Part shown: one piece after another, positions 7,953 to 15,270 of the stretch
Numbering within the stretch: position 1 is the first letter of the stretch
How the letters are laid out: every line of letters begins with the position of its first letter
NCBI GenBank assembly: GCA_023415205.1
Contig: JAEZLR010000020.1
Coordinates: 1 to 64,000, forward strand
DNA from: Bacillota bacterium
GTDB taxonomy: Bacteria > Bacillota > Clostridia > DSM-8532
DNA: 64,000 nt
Direction: 5' to 3'
Notes under the pieces: model-generated
Seen by the model: only the letters and a program-made list of their open reading frames with translations
Told to the model about the DNA's origin: nothing
Databases searched by the model: none
Made by a program: the position numbers and the translations under genes

Positions 7953-9077
7953 ATGAATAAAAAGGAACTGAGGAGCAATCCGGGCAAAACCCAAAAAAAA
8001 CTCATACGGACTCAGAAAGAGTCTAATCGGCTTAAGATTTTGATTACTCTTGCTCTGTTGCTTATCGCCGCTATAACCTATTATCTCATTGACAGCGGAA
8101 GCTATGTGGCTACTGTGAACAACAACCGTATTTCAAAAGCTGAATATCAATTCTTTTTAAGCCAACAGCAAACTGCTGTTGAGCAGGAGCAAGGTCTCTC
8201 CAATAAAACAACCGAGGAAATCAAAGAGTTTTGGACGAAGACCACCGATGGCCAAAATCCCTGGGAGGATGTCAAACGCGACGCCCTGGATGTCTCAAAA
8301 GAGTATATGATTCAACTCATAAAAGCCAAGGAAGCGGGCTATAAGGTGAATACACAAATTAAAAGCGAAGTAGCCAGCCTTCTTGACAGCTACAGATCAT
8401 CCATGACGGATAAGCAATTCGAGGAATATGTAAGGTATTCATTTAATATTAGCTCCAGTGACCTGGGTAAGATTACCGAGAACCTGATGCTCATTGATGA
8501 TTTCAAGAGCTCCTACCTGAGCAGCAACTATAAGCCGGCAGAAGTTACCGACGATCAAATTAAGGCATACTATGATAAAGATCCTAAACGCTTTGATTCA
8601 GTGGATATCAGCTATATATCCTTCACCAAGCTGGAAGACAGCGCTGAGATTTCGGCAGAGAAGCTGGAGGAAAAGAGAAAGTCGGCTGAGGAAGTCCTGG
8701 CAAAGATCAAACAGGGCGAAGACATGGATAAGCTCATTTCCGAATATACCGAGGATTCGGTTGCCGAGGATTCCAATACCCCCCTGGGAAAAGCAACCCT
8801 TACCTATAGTGAGGGCTCCATGATTCAAAATATGATTGATTGGGTTTTTGCCAATAAACCGGGTGATTCTAGCGTTATTGAAACAGATTATGTCATCTAT
8901 GTTGTTAAAATTGACAGCCGTACCACCTTTGAAGACGCCAAGGCCGTGACAAAAACGACTATGGAGAACGAGGCTAAGGAAAAATTCTATGAGGAAGCGG
9001 TGCAGAACTGGGGCTTGGAAGCAAAATATAATATTGTTAAGAATGAAAGAGTCTATGAGTCAATTTCATATAAATAA
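7953..9077 (+). CDS. membrane-anchored PpiC/SurA-type peptidyl-prolyl isomerase
   Basis: A 374-residue foldase. A basic N-terminus is followed by one membrane helix at about 27-46 and no lipobox, so it is anchored with its bulk outside the membrane. A SurA-N-like helical region (about 50-200, containing ATVNNNRISKAEYQFFL) precedes a parvulin/PpiC domain at about 215-330 (VDISYISF, EYTEDSVAEDSNTPLG, FANKPGDSS). It likely isomerises prolyl bonds or chaperones exported proteins, as PrsA does. ATG 7953 has AGGGTGG seven bases upstream; an upstream frame start at 7902 is less likely. The mfd-foldase order is frequent in clostridia. A strong terminator follows. Confidence 0.85.
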   Translation: MNKKELRSNPGKTQKKLIRTQKESNRLKILITLALLLIAAITYYLIDSGSYVATVNNNRISKAEYQFFLSQQQTAVEQEQGLSNKTTEEIKEFWTKTTDGQNPWEDVKRDALDVSKEYMIQLIKAKEAGYKVNTQIKSEVASLLDSYRSSMTDKQFEEYVRYSFNISSSDLGKITENLMLIDDFKSSYLSSNYKPAEVTDDQIKAYYDKDPKRFDSVDISYISFTKLEDSAEISAEKLEEKRKSAEEVLAKIKQGEDMDKLISEYTEDSVAEDSNTPLGKATLTYSEGSMIQNMIDWVFANKPGDSSVIETDYVIYVVKIDSRTTFEDAKAVTKTTMENEAKEKFYEEAVQNWGLEAKYNIVKNERVYESISYK

Positions 9078-9092
9078 AGTCTGAAAGAGCGC

Positions 9093-9128
9093 AAAAAAGA
9101 AGGGGAGCAAGCCCCCTTCTTTTTTTTC
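9093..9128 (+). terminator. intrinsic terminator after the PpiC gene
   Basis: The stem GAAGGGG/CCCCCTTC is flanked by an A-run on the left and eight or more T on the right. It closes the transcription unit before the spoIIIA operon. Confidence 0.88.
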
Positions 9129-9160
9129 GTTCTTTTTTTATTCATATCATTATGGGCAAG

Positions 9161-9190
9161 GTCATAGATTAAAGCATGTCCTCATATTTT
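9161..9190 (+). promoter_or_regulatory. candidate sigma-E promoter of the spoIIIA operon
   Basis: GTCATAG at 9161-9167 and CATATTTT at 9183-9190 are separated by 15 bases and resemble the sigma-E pattern (ATA-containing -35, CATA-start -10). The spoIIIA operon is under mother-cell sigma-E control in Bacillus, which agrees with the position 20 bases before the spoIIIAA start. Confidence 0.45.
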
Positions 9191-9209
9191 TGAGTATGGA
9201 GGAAGTGCC

Positions 9210-10310
9210 ATGGATACCGACAGCCTTGATGCGAGAGTTTTACACGAGCTTGCTGACAACTACATGCCCGCCAGAATAAAAGCGGCGTTTAAGGGAGTTC
9301 AGGTAAGCAGGGCCATAGAATTGGAAGAGATAAGGCTCCGAGGTGAGCTTCCGCTTATGGGGGTTTTTGCAGGCTATGACCGGTTCATAGGCGCGGAAGG
9401 GCAATTGTCAGATCAACCCTCAGGGGCCCTTAAGGTTACCTCGAAAGAATTATCCGAGCTTTTTTATCTGCTTTGTGAGCAATCACTCTATGCCTACCAG
9501 GAGGACATAAAAAGAGGTTTCATTACCCTAAAGGGCGGTCACAGAGCAGGCCTTTGCGGAACCGTTATCTATCAGGGAAGCCAGATTAGCGGAATGAGGG
9601 ATATATCATCAGTGAGCATCCGTTTATCCCGACAGCTTAAAGGGTGCTCCATGGGGCTTTTCTCTTCCATTGTCCGAAATGACAGTGATATTTATAATAC
9701 TTTGATCCTTTCACCCCCCAGATGCGGGAAAACCACTCTTCTGAGGGATATCTGCAGACTTATCAGCCAAGGCGTGGGGAGCTTTAAGGGGCTACGCACA
9801 GCGGTGATTGATGAGCGTTCTGAATTGGCCGCAGTTTACCGGGGGGTTCCTCAGAATGATCTGGGGCCCAGAACCGATATTCTGGACGGATGTAGAAAAA
9901 GCGAGGGCATTGAGATGATGCTCAGAGGAATGGGTCCCCATGTGATTATTGTGGACGAGCTTGGGGGAACCCAGGATGCGGAATCGGTAAAGCTGGCCTG
10001 GAATGCAGGTGTGAGGCTTTTAGCAACAGCACATGCCTTTGACCTTGAGGATTTTAAGGGGAGGTTCGGTGTCGGGAGCTTGGCGGAAAAAGAAGGTTTT
10101 GAAAGGATTATTGTCCTTGGAATAAACAACGGAAAAAGATGGGTAAGGGTGATGAATACAAATGGAGATGAGCTTGATTTTCTTGTTCAAGGCTCTGGGC
10201 TGTTTGCTGGTTTTCACAGGATGCACGGCCATGGGCCTGCGAATGTCTTCAAGACTGACAGAGAGGCAGCGTGTACTTCAGAAGCTTATGGAGATTCTTC
10301 TCAATCTTAA
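9210..10310 (+). CDS. spoIIIAA: stage III sporulation protein AA (ATPase)
   Basis: SpoIIIAA is the cytoplasmic secretion-ATPase-like subunit of the SpoIIIA-SpoIIQ channel that joins mother cell and forespore. The 366 residues include Walker A SPPRCGKTT near 168, Walker B HVIIVDELGG near 245 and an arginine-rich N-terminal half (EIRLRGELPL). The usual protein ends where SpoIIIAB begins; here the frame runs about 48 codons further, to 10310, overlapping spoIIIAB by 149 bases, with a low-complexity tail of no family resemblance. The tail may be overprinted or the result of a lost stop. ATG 9210 has GGAGG upstream. First gene of an eight-gene operon. Confidence 0.92.
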   Translation: MDTDSLDARVLHELADNYMPARIKAAFKGVQVSRAIELEEIRLRGELPLMGVFAGYDRFIGAEGQLSDQPSGALKVTSKELSELFYLLCEQSLYAYQEDIKRGFITLKGGHRAGLCGTVIYQGSQISGMRDISSVSIRLSRQLKGCSMGLFSSIVRNDSDIYNTLILSPPRCGKTTLLRDICRLISQGVGSFKGLRTAVIDERSELAAVYRGVPQNDLGPRTDILDGCRKSEGIEMMLRGMGPHVIIVDELGGTQDAESVKLAWNAGVRLLATAHAFDLEDFKGRFGVGSLAEKEGFERIIVLGINNGKRWVRVMNTNGDELDFLVQGSGLFAGFHRMHGHGPANVFKTDREAACTSEAYGDSSQS

Positions 10311-10701
10311 AAACCTGATCTGTTCATTGGGAACACCCTTGTCGGCATCCTTCGAGAGCATAGGCAAAGACGATGTAGGTGGAGTATGGTCAGATATTTT
10401 CTGTGAATGCAGCAAAATCATGAAGGAGCAGCACAGAGATGCCGGATCAGCGTGGAAGGATGCCCTACATACTTATAGAGATCAACTCCCCTTAAGTGAT
10501 GCTGACTTTAATGCACTGGATGACTTGGGAGAGCTCCTGGGCAAATCCGATCGGGTCAGCCAGGAATCGGTCATTGACATGGAAAAAGAGAAGATCGCCG
10601 TACTTGAAAAAAGGGCCAGGGACATGGTGGACACAAAGGGGAAGCTGTACAGAAACCTTGGTGCTTTATCGGGTGCGGCCATGGTCATTCTTCTGATATA
10701 A
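10162..10701 (+). CDS. spoIIIAB: stage III sporulation protein AB
   Basis: SpoIIIAB resembles the GspF/PilC-like component of the SpoIIIA channel in the mother-cell membrane. The 179 residues start with a hydrophobic segment (about 5-26) leading to RLTERQRVLQKLMEIL, matching the Bacillus protein's N-terminal layout, and end with a second membrane helix (GALSGAAMVILLI). The start is inside spoIIIAA: ATG 10162 or 10168, or TTG 10174 behind GGAG; all give an overlap of more than 130 bases. This overlap is needed because the first membrane helix lies in it. spoIIIAC follows 12 bases after the stop. Confidence 0.87.
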   Translation: MEMSLIFLFKALGCLLVFTGCTAMGLRMSSRLTERQRVLQKLMEILLNLKNLICSLGTPLSASFESIGKDDVGGVWSDIFCECSKIMKEQHRDAGSAWKDALHTYRDQLPLSDADFNALDDLGELLGKSDRVSQESVIDMEKEKIAVLEKRARDMVDTKGKLYRNLGALSGAAMVILLI

Positions 10702-10713
10702 GGGGAGAAAAGC

Positions 10714-10908
10714 ATGAATGTGGATTTAATTTTCAAGATTGCCGCCATAGGCATTCTTGTATCCATCCTCAACATTGTATTAAAGCAGTCCAATCGTGAT
10801 GAAATGGCCATGATGACAACCCTTGCCGGGGTGGTGGTGGTTCTTTTAATGGTGGTTAAGGAGATTGTCAACCTTTTTGATACAGTAAAGGCCTTATTTG
10901 GTTTTTAA
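10714..10908 (+). CDS. spoIIIAC: stage III sporulation protein AC
   Basis: A 64-residue membrane protein, the typical size of SpoIIIAC, with two hydrophobic helices (about 5-22 and 33-55) joined by the conserved turn LKQSNRDEMA. It is a small integral subunit of the mother-cell channel, and its order between AB and AD is invariant in spore formers. GGGGAGAAAAGC precedes the ATG as ribosome binding site. Confidence 0.92.
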   Translation: MNVDLIFKIAAIGILVSILNIVLKQSNRDEMAMMTTLAGVVVVLLMVVKEIVNLFDTVKALFGF

Positions 10909-10927
10909 GGGTGGTACCAAAGAAATA

Positions 10928-11317
10928 ATGGAAACTGAACTCATCCGTATTGCTGGTATTGGAATAGTGGCGGCCCTCTTTGCTGTGGTGGTGTCGGACA
11001 GAAAGCCCGAATTGGGGATGCTGCTGGGGCTTGCTTTCGGCGTTATGGCCCTGGTCATAGCCTTTGGAAAGGCAGGTGCCATCATTGGTGTACTTCAAGA
11101 GAGTATCCAACGGGCCGGGATAGACGGTAAGCTTCTTGTTCCTGTTTTGAAGGTGACGGGAATGGCCTATATTACTCAGTTTTCTGTAGATGCTTGCCGC
11201 GACGTAGGTCAAAATGCGATTGCTGCCAAAATTGAAACGGTGGGAAAGATTATGATGCTGGTTGTGGCAGTCCCCATTGCCACCTCACTCATTCGTATTA
11301 TTTCAGGTATTTTATAG
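10928..11317 (+). CDS. spoIIIAD: stage III sporulation protein AD
   Basis: A 129-residue integral membrane subunit of the SpoIIIA channel with four hydrophobic stretches; SDRKPELGMLLGLAFG and VTGMAYITQFSVDACRD are recognisable family segments. ATG 10928 gives the family's usual length, although its ribosome binding site is weak (GGGTGG about 13 bases upstream). A TTG at 10898, overlapping the end of spoIIIAC, is in frame and would add ten residues, so translation may be coupled to spoIIIAC. Confidence 0.9.
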   Translation: METELIRIAGIGIVAALFAVVVSDRKPELGMLLGLAFGVMALVIAFGKAGAIIGVLQESIQRAGIDGKLLVPVLKVTGMAYITQFSVDACRDVGQNAIAAKIETVGKIMMLVVAVPIATSLIRIISGIL

Positions 11318-11383
11318 CTTAGTCAAAAAGCTTCAATATAAACGGCGAATGTTGGAAGTACGCAAGAAAGTGGGACAAACGCC

Positions 11384-12583
11384 ATGAGAACATCCACCAT
11401 AAAGGGAAAAACGGGGGTAAGTGTTCTTCTTTTCCTTCTACTGCTCTGTCTGTTAATGACCCCGTCCTTTTGTCAGACAGAGACGTCCGGCTCCGATTTA
11501 AGCGAGGGGCTATTGGAGGAGCAGCTTAAAAACAGCGAAATGAAAAACATACAGAAGACCATCGACAAGGCCTTGTCCGAAACAGAGCTTTCACAGGACT
11601 ACAGGTTCAGTTCCGAGGAGCTTTTATTAAGTGCCCTCAAAGGTATGCCCATGGAAAACCTAAAGGGCCTTCCAAAGTTACTCCTGGCGATCCTTGGAAA
11701 AGAAATAAAGTCAAACCTTGCCCTTATTCTGGAGTTGTACTGCGTCATGCTACTAGGGACAGTCATACGGGCTCTCCAACCACTGGAAAGCGGTATTCCC
11801 AGTGAAGTTGCGAAGCTAAGTGTTAACGGAGTTCTGGTTATTATTGCTGCGGTGAGCTTTGGGGGCATCACCCAGGTGGTTCTGTCCGCCATTGATTCCA
11901 TGCAGAATATTGCTTCTCTAGTGATGCCTGCGTTGTTCGCACTTATGGCGGCCTCGGGCAGAATTGTCTCTGTTACGGCCATGCAGCCCATTATGCTCAT
12001 GGGTGTCAATACCGCCTGTCATGTTTTCAAAACAATTCTGCTGCCCCTGACAATTATGGCCGGTGTTTTGTTTCTGGTGGACAGTGTTTCTGAGCGATTT
12101 AAGCTCAAAACACTGGCCAAGCTTTTAAAAAGCTGCTCAGTGTGGCTGACAGGAGCCATAACCCTGGCGTTTTCCGTGGTCGTATCCATTCAGAAGCTGG
12201 CCAGTAGCACTGTGGATCAGGTAGCCATAAAAACAACCAAGTTTGCCATAGGCACCTTTATCCCCGTTGCAGGGAAATATATGTCCGATGCGGCCGACAC
12301 GATTTTGATGTGTGCCTCGGCAGCGAGAAATGCCGCGGGGATTCTGACCCTTATCGGTCTCGGTCTCATTTTTGTTGTACCCTTCATCAAGGTGTTCATT
12401 ATTATGCTGGCCTTGAGACTCGCCGCAGCCTTTGGATCACCCCTTTGTGACGAATGCATCTGTGACGCTTTAGAGGATGCTGCAGGCTGCCTTTCGGTTA
12501 TCCTTGGAATCATGGGGGCGTCCCTCTTTGTCCTGGTGCTTTTAACAGGAACCTTTATGAACTCGGGTGGCTTTATGACATGA
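11384..12583 (+). CDS. spoIIIAE: stage III sporulation protein AE
   Basis: A 399-residue polytopic membrane protein. A cleavable signal peptide is likely (basic start, hydrophobic stretch to about residue 30, then a polar region), followed by seven or more hydrophobic helices from about 108 to 395. Family landmarks include GIPSEVAKLSVNGVLVI and the C-terminal segment RLAAAFGSPLCDECI. It is the largest membrane subunit of the mother-cell side of the channel. It sits 66 bases after spoIIIAD and 19 before spoIIIAF. Confidence 0.92.
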   Translation: MRTSTIKGKTGVSVLLFLLLLCLLMTPSFCQTETSGSDLSEGLLEEQLKNSEMKNIQKTIDKALSETELSQDYRFSSEELLLSALKGMPMENLKGLPKLLLAILGKEIKSNLALILELYCVMLLGTVIRALQPLESGIPSEVAKLSVNGVLVIIAAVSFGGITQVVLSAIDSMQNIASLVMPALFALMAASGRIVSVTAMQPIMLMGVNTACHVFKTILLPLTIMAGVLFLVDSVSERFKLKTLAKLLKSCSVWLTGAITLAFSVVVSIQKLASSTVDQVAIKTTKFAIGTFIPVAGKYMSDAADTILMCASAARNAAGILTLIGLGLIFVVPFIKVFIIMLALRLAAAFGSPLCDECICDALEDAAGCLSVILGIMGASLFVLVLLTGTFMNSGGFMT

Positions 12584-12602
12584 AACCAATGAGGAGAGAG
12601 CT

Positions 12603-13163
12603 ATGAATGAACTGAGGGCATGGATCATCACCCTGGTGACAATGACTATTCTGTGTAACCTTGTTGAAAAATTTGCCCCACAGGGGAATCTGAACAAATA
12701 TGTGCGCCTTGTATGCGGACTGGCCGTGACCATAGTCATTGCCCTGCCGGTCATCCAGCTTATCAAGGGCGATTACAATCTGGATACCGCGGCATGGAAG
12801 GATTATGTTCAGCTTTCCGAGGGAGAACTGAAAAAAAGAATTGAAAAGCAGAGGGGCGAGGATTCCAGACAGATTGTGGAGGTTTATCGAAAAACCCTCA
12901 TAAACGATATCAAAAGCCGGTTTAAGGGGGAGAAGGAGTATGTTGTCTCCCATGTGGACGCGGTTTTGGATGAGGATCCACAAGATGAGTCCTTTGGGGC
13001 TGTAAGGGCCCTATACCTGACCCTGATACCTGGTGAAGGGAACATTCACAAAATCCTTTCGGAAGGAAAGCTCAATGCCCTAAAGGATGAGCTGGCCAAA
13101 ACCTTTGAAGTGGATGAGAATAAAATTCTTATAGATGTGAGCCAATTTAGTGGAGGAGGGTAA
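12603..13163 (+). CDS. spoIIIAF: stage III sporulation protein AF
   Basis: A 186-residue protein with two N-terminal membrane helices (about 7-25 and 35-53) around the conserved KYVRLVCGLAVTIVIALP, and a soluble C-terminal domain that begins after about residue 60 and is expected to face the intermembrane space. The C-terminal half is rich in charged helices. GGAGAGAGCT precedes the ATG, and the stop is two bases from the start of spoIIIAG, suggesting coupled translation. Confidence 0.9.
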   Translation: MNELRAWIITLVTMTILCNLVEKFAPQGNLNKYVRLVCGLAVTIVIALPVIQLIKGDYNLDTAAWKDYVQLSEGELKKRIEKQRGEDSRQIVEVYRKTLINDIKSRFKGEKEYVVSHVDAVLDEDPQDESFGAVRALYLTLIPGEGNIHKILSEGKLNALKDELAKTFEVDENKILIDVSQFSGGG

Positions 13164-13165
13164 AT

Positions 13166-13762
13166 ATGTTCAAAAATATTACCGGCTTCTTTGTCAAAAA
13201 AAATGAGGAAGGCAGCAAAAAAAGGCCTAAGAGCTTTGAGAACCTAGTGGTGATCGTGATACTGGGGATAATTATTCTTTTGGCCGGGAGCTTTCTTTTT
13301 AACCCCAATGAGACCAAGGACACCCTGAAGGATGCCAGCAGCGTCACAAGCGGGGATAAAGGCAGTGGCTCCCAGTCTCCGATGAGCGGGGAAGATATGG
13401 TGATAGATATTGAAAACCGTTTATCGGAACTTCTTTCTCAGGTTGAAGGAGCCGGACAGGTCAGGGTTATGGTTTATGCCGATACCAGCACAGAGCAGAT
13501 CCCCGCTTACAATAACGAGCAGGATACCCGCAATGACGAAAGAACCGATGGGAAAACCTCGGAGATCAGTGAAACCCGACAGCTAGCGCTTTCTGGCGAC
13601 GATTCGCCCATTATTCTTAAGACCATAGTGCCACAGATAAAGGGTGTGGTGGTGGTTGCCGAGGGCGCGGACGACATGCTTATCAAGGCGCAGCTCAATA
13701 ATGCTGTTTGTACACTTCTGGGAATACCGGAGCATCGGGTGCAGATATTGAAGCATAAATAG
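13166..13762 (+). CDS. spoIIIAG: stage III sporulation protein AG
   Basis: SpoIIIAG forms a large ring in the space between mother cell and forespore. The 198 residues show a short basic cytoplasmic stretch, one membrane helix at about 28-46 (LVVIVILGIIILLAGSFLF), a linker, and the ring-building EscJ/PilP-like domain (EDMVIDIENRLSELLSQVEG, then RVMVYADTS and VVVVAEGADD near 165). A low-complexity insertion between strands at about 115-145 (NNEQDTRNDERTDGK) matches the position where Bacillus SpoIIIAG has its extra beta insert. GGAGGAGGG precedes the ATG. Confidence 0.92.
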   Translation: MFKNITGFFVKKNEEGSKKRPKSFENLVVIVILGIIILLAGSFLFNPNETKDTLKDASSVTSGDKGSGSQSPMSGEDMVIDIENRLSELLSQVEGAGQVRVMVYADTSTEQIPAYNNEQDTRNDERTDGKTSEISETRQLALSGDDSPIILKTIVPQIKGVVVVAEGADDMLIKAQLNNAVCTLLGIPEHRVQILKHK

Positions 13763-13868
13763 ATAGGCTTCTTTAATATAATCTTATAGATATAGCGGAC
13801 ATGAAACCTTTAGGTTTTTTGATAGGAAGCTGTAGTTCGTAAAGTGAGCAGCGCTTGGAGGGAAAGGT

Positions 13869-14459
13869 ATGAAAAGGAAGCAAATCATCGTACTGGGACT
13901 TGTTCTGGTGATTATCTCGGTAGGTATCCTGCAATATAGTTATGGGGGCATGGGTGAATCCGGCAGTACCAGTGGCCTCAATGACCTTGCCCTCACACAG
14001 GGCACTGACCTGGAGGAGATTCCGGGTGCGGCCGTCTATGTCGACAACACTTCAGGGGTGACCGATGAGGCGTTGGCTCAGGCTCAACAGCCCACCGGGT
14101 TTTTTGCCGAAGCGAAGATGGAGAGGGATAAGGCTCGCAGCAAACAAAAGGAAGAGCTCAAAGCCATAACCCTGGGTAACGATGCCACAGTCACTGCTTC
14201 ATCCACACTGTCCTCTTCAGAGGCTCAGGAACAGCTTGTAGCTGTTATACGAAGAAGCGAGGTGGAAACCACCATTGAGACACTGGTGAAGCAAAGAGGG
14301 TTTGAGGATGCGATGGCCTATATGAGCGATACAGGATATGTGGATGTATTGGTCAAGGCCTCAAGCCTGTCGGCTAAAGAGGTGGCTCAGATCAGTGATA
14401 TCGTCGTCAGGCATGCCGATGTGACCATGGAGAATATCACAGTTAAGAATGTCAACTGA
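13869..14459 (+). CDS. spoIIIAH: stage III sporulation protein AH
   Basis: SpoIIIAH is the mother-cell partner that binds SpoIIQ across the septum. The 196 residues contain one N-terminal membrane helix (about 5-26) and, after a Ser/Thr-rich linker, a YscJ/FliF-like C-terminal domain at about 125-196 (QLVAVIRRSEVETTIETL, GYVDVLVKASSLSAKEVAQI). It is the last gene of the operon, 106 bases after spoIIIAG, the widest gap in the cluster. A MITE-like repeat starts 19 bases after the stop. Confidence 0.9.
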   Translation: MKRKQIIVLGLVLVIISVGILQYSYGGMGESGSTSGLNDLALTQGTDLEEIPGAAVYVDNTSGVTDEALAQAQQPTGFFAEAKMERDKARSKQKEELKAITLGNDATVTASSTLSSSEAQEQLVAVIRRSEVETTIETLVKQRGFEDAMAYMSDTGYVDVLVKASSLSAKEVAQISDIVVRHADVTMENITVKNVN

Positions 14460-14477
14460 TAGCGATACAAAAAATAA

Positions 14478-14646
14478 GGGGCTGTGTCAAAAGTTAGATT
14501 GATGATAGGCCATGCTGTTGAAATCTTCTTGCTGGTCGCAGGAAGTTGTTAAGGCTCGACCTTAACTCTCGCATGACAACTGCTCCTTAAGGAGGCATAT
14601 CAGATCTAAACATCACGGCCTATCTACTGTTTTGAGACAGCACCTT
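14478..14646. repeat. MITE-like inverted-repeat element (long form, about 169 bp)
   Basis: The ends read inwards as GGGGCTGTGTCAAAAGTTAG and AAGGTGCTGTCTCAAAACAG. The next part of each arm also pairs (GATAGGCCATGCTGTT on the left against GATAGGCCGTGATGTT in reverse complement on the right). The centre holds further hairpins, TTAAGG-CTCGA-CCTTAA and CTCCTTAAGGAG. It encodes nothing. It lies between spoIIIAH and the rpsT terminator and shares sequence with the elements at 86 and 4221. Confidence 0.7.
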
Positions 14647-14672
14647 GTCCTATAGAATGAAATAAGCAAAAC

Positions 14673-14699
14673 AAAAAACGTACCATAGGTACGTTTTAT
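14673..14699 (-). terminator. intrinsic terminator of rpsT
   Basis: On the minus strand AAAACGTACC and GGTACGTTTT pair around a three-base loop and continue into a run of T. It lies about 25 bases after the rpsT stop. Confidence 0.85.
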
Positions 14700-14723
14700 T
14701 CTTAAAATGCTCTAACCGTTCAA

Positions 14724-14990
14724 TTATTTTGCTGAAGCAGTATTAAAAGCCTTTTGAAGCTGTGACTTCTTTCTGGAGGCGGCATTTTTATGAATTAAAT
14801 TCTTAGCAGCAGCCTGATCCACCTTCTTGATAGCTACCTGTAAGGCTTCTTGGGCGTCGGGAGCTTTGGCTTCAACCGCTTCGCGGAAATCACGAAGAGT
14901 TGTTCTAAGCTCAGACTTCTTCATACGGTTTTGCATGTTCTTAGCTTTAGTTGTTTTAACTCTCTTAACTGCCGACTTAATGTTTGGCAT
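14724..14990 (-). CDS. rpsT: 30S ribosomal protein S20
   Basis: An 88-residue basic, helical protein that binds 16S rRNA in the 30S body. The start MPNIKSAVKRVKTTKAKN and the C-terminal KNLIHKNAASRKKSQLQKAF are characteristic of bacterial S20. AGGAGGTGAAAGTAC precedes the ATG on the minus strand. The gene has its own promoter (TTGCAA and TAATAT, 17 bases apart) and terminator, so it is monocistronic. In clostridia rpsT commonly neighbours gpr, as here, with the long repeat protein inserted between them. Confidence 0.96.
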   Translation of the reverse strand: MPNIKSAVKRVKTTKAKNMQNRMKKSELRTTLRDFREAVEAKAPDAQEALQVAIKKVDQAAAKNLIHKNAASRKKSQLQKAFNTASAK

Positions 14991-15027
14991 GTACTTTCAC
15001 CTCCTATGACTTCGTGCAACACACAAT

Positions 15028-15056
15028 ATATTAACACGAAGTTTTGGCCATTGCAA
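15028..15056 (-). promoter_or_regulatory. sigma-A promoter of rpsT
   Basis: On the minus strand TTGCAA (-35) and TAATAT (-10) are exactly 17 bases apart, starting about 65 bases upstream of the rpsT ATG. A perfect 8-bp inverted repeat, ACTTCGTG at 15009-15016 and CACGAAGT at 15035-15042, brackets the -10 box. Confidence 0.65.
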
Positions 15057-15270
15057 GAATTTTATGGTCTTGTATTTAATTTTATCATAGATCACTGGGG
15101 TATTTTCAGGGGAAGATAGGGGTTACTCCCTACAAAATGGGTGTGATTGGCATACGATATACCCTATATAGTAAATTGTAACAAAAAAATAACATTATAA
15201 TCCTTCCTTTAGCAGAAAATTTTGTTAGAATATAAGGTAATACTAAAGAAAAAGAAGGGGGCGGACAGAA

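Noticed and set aside
14827..15119. Plus-strand frames across rpsT and its upstream region
   Set aside because: They are antisense to rpsT and its promoter, and have no ribosome binding site.
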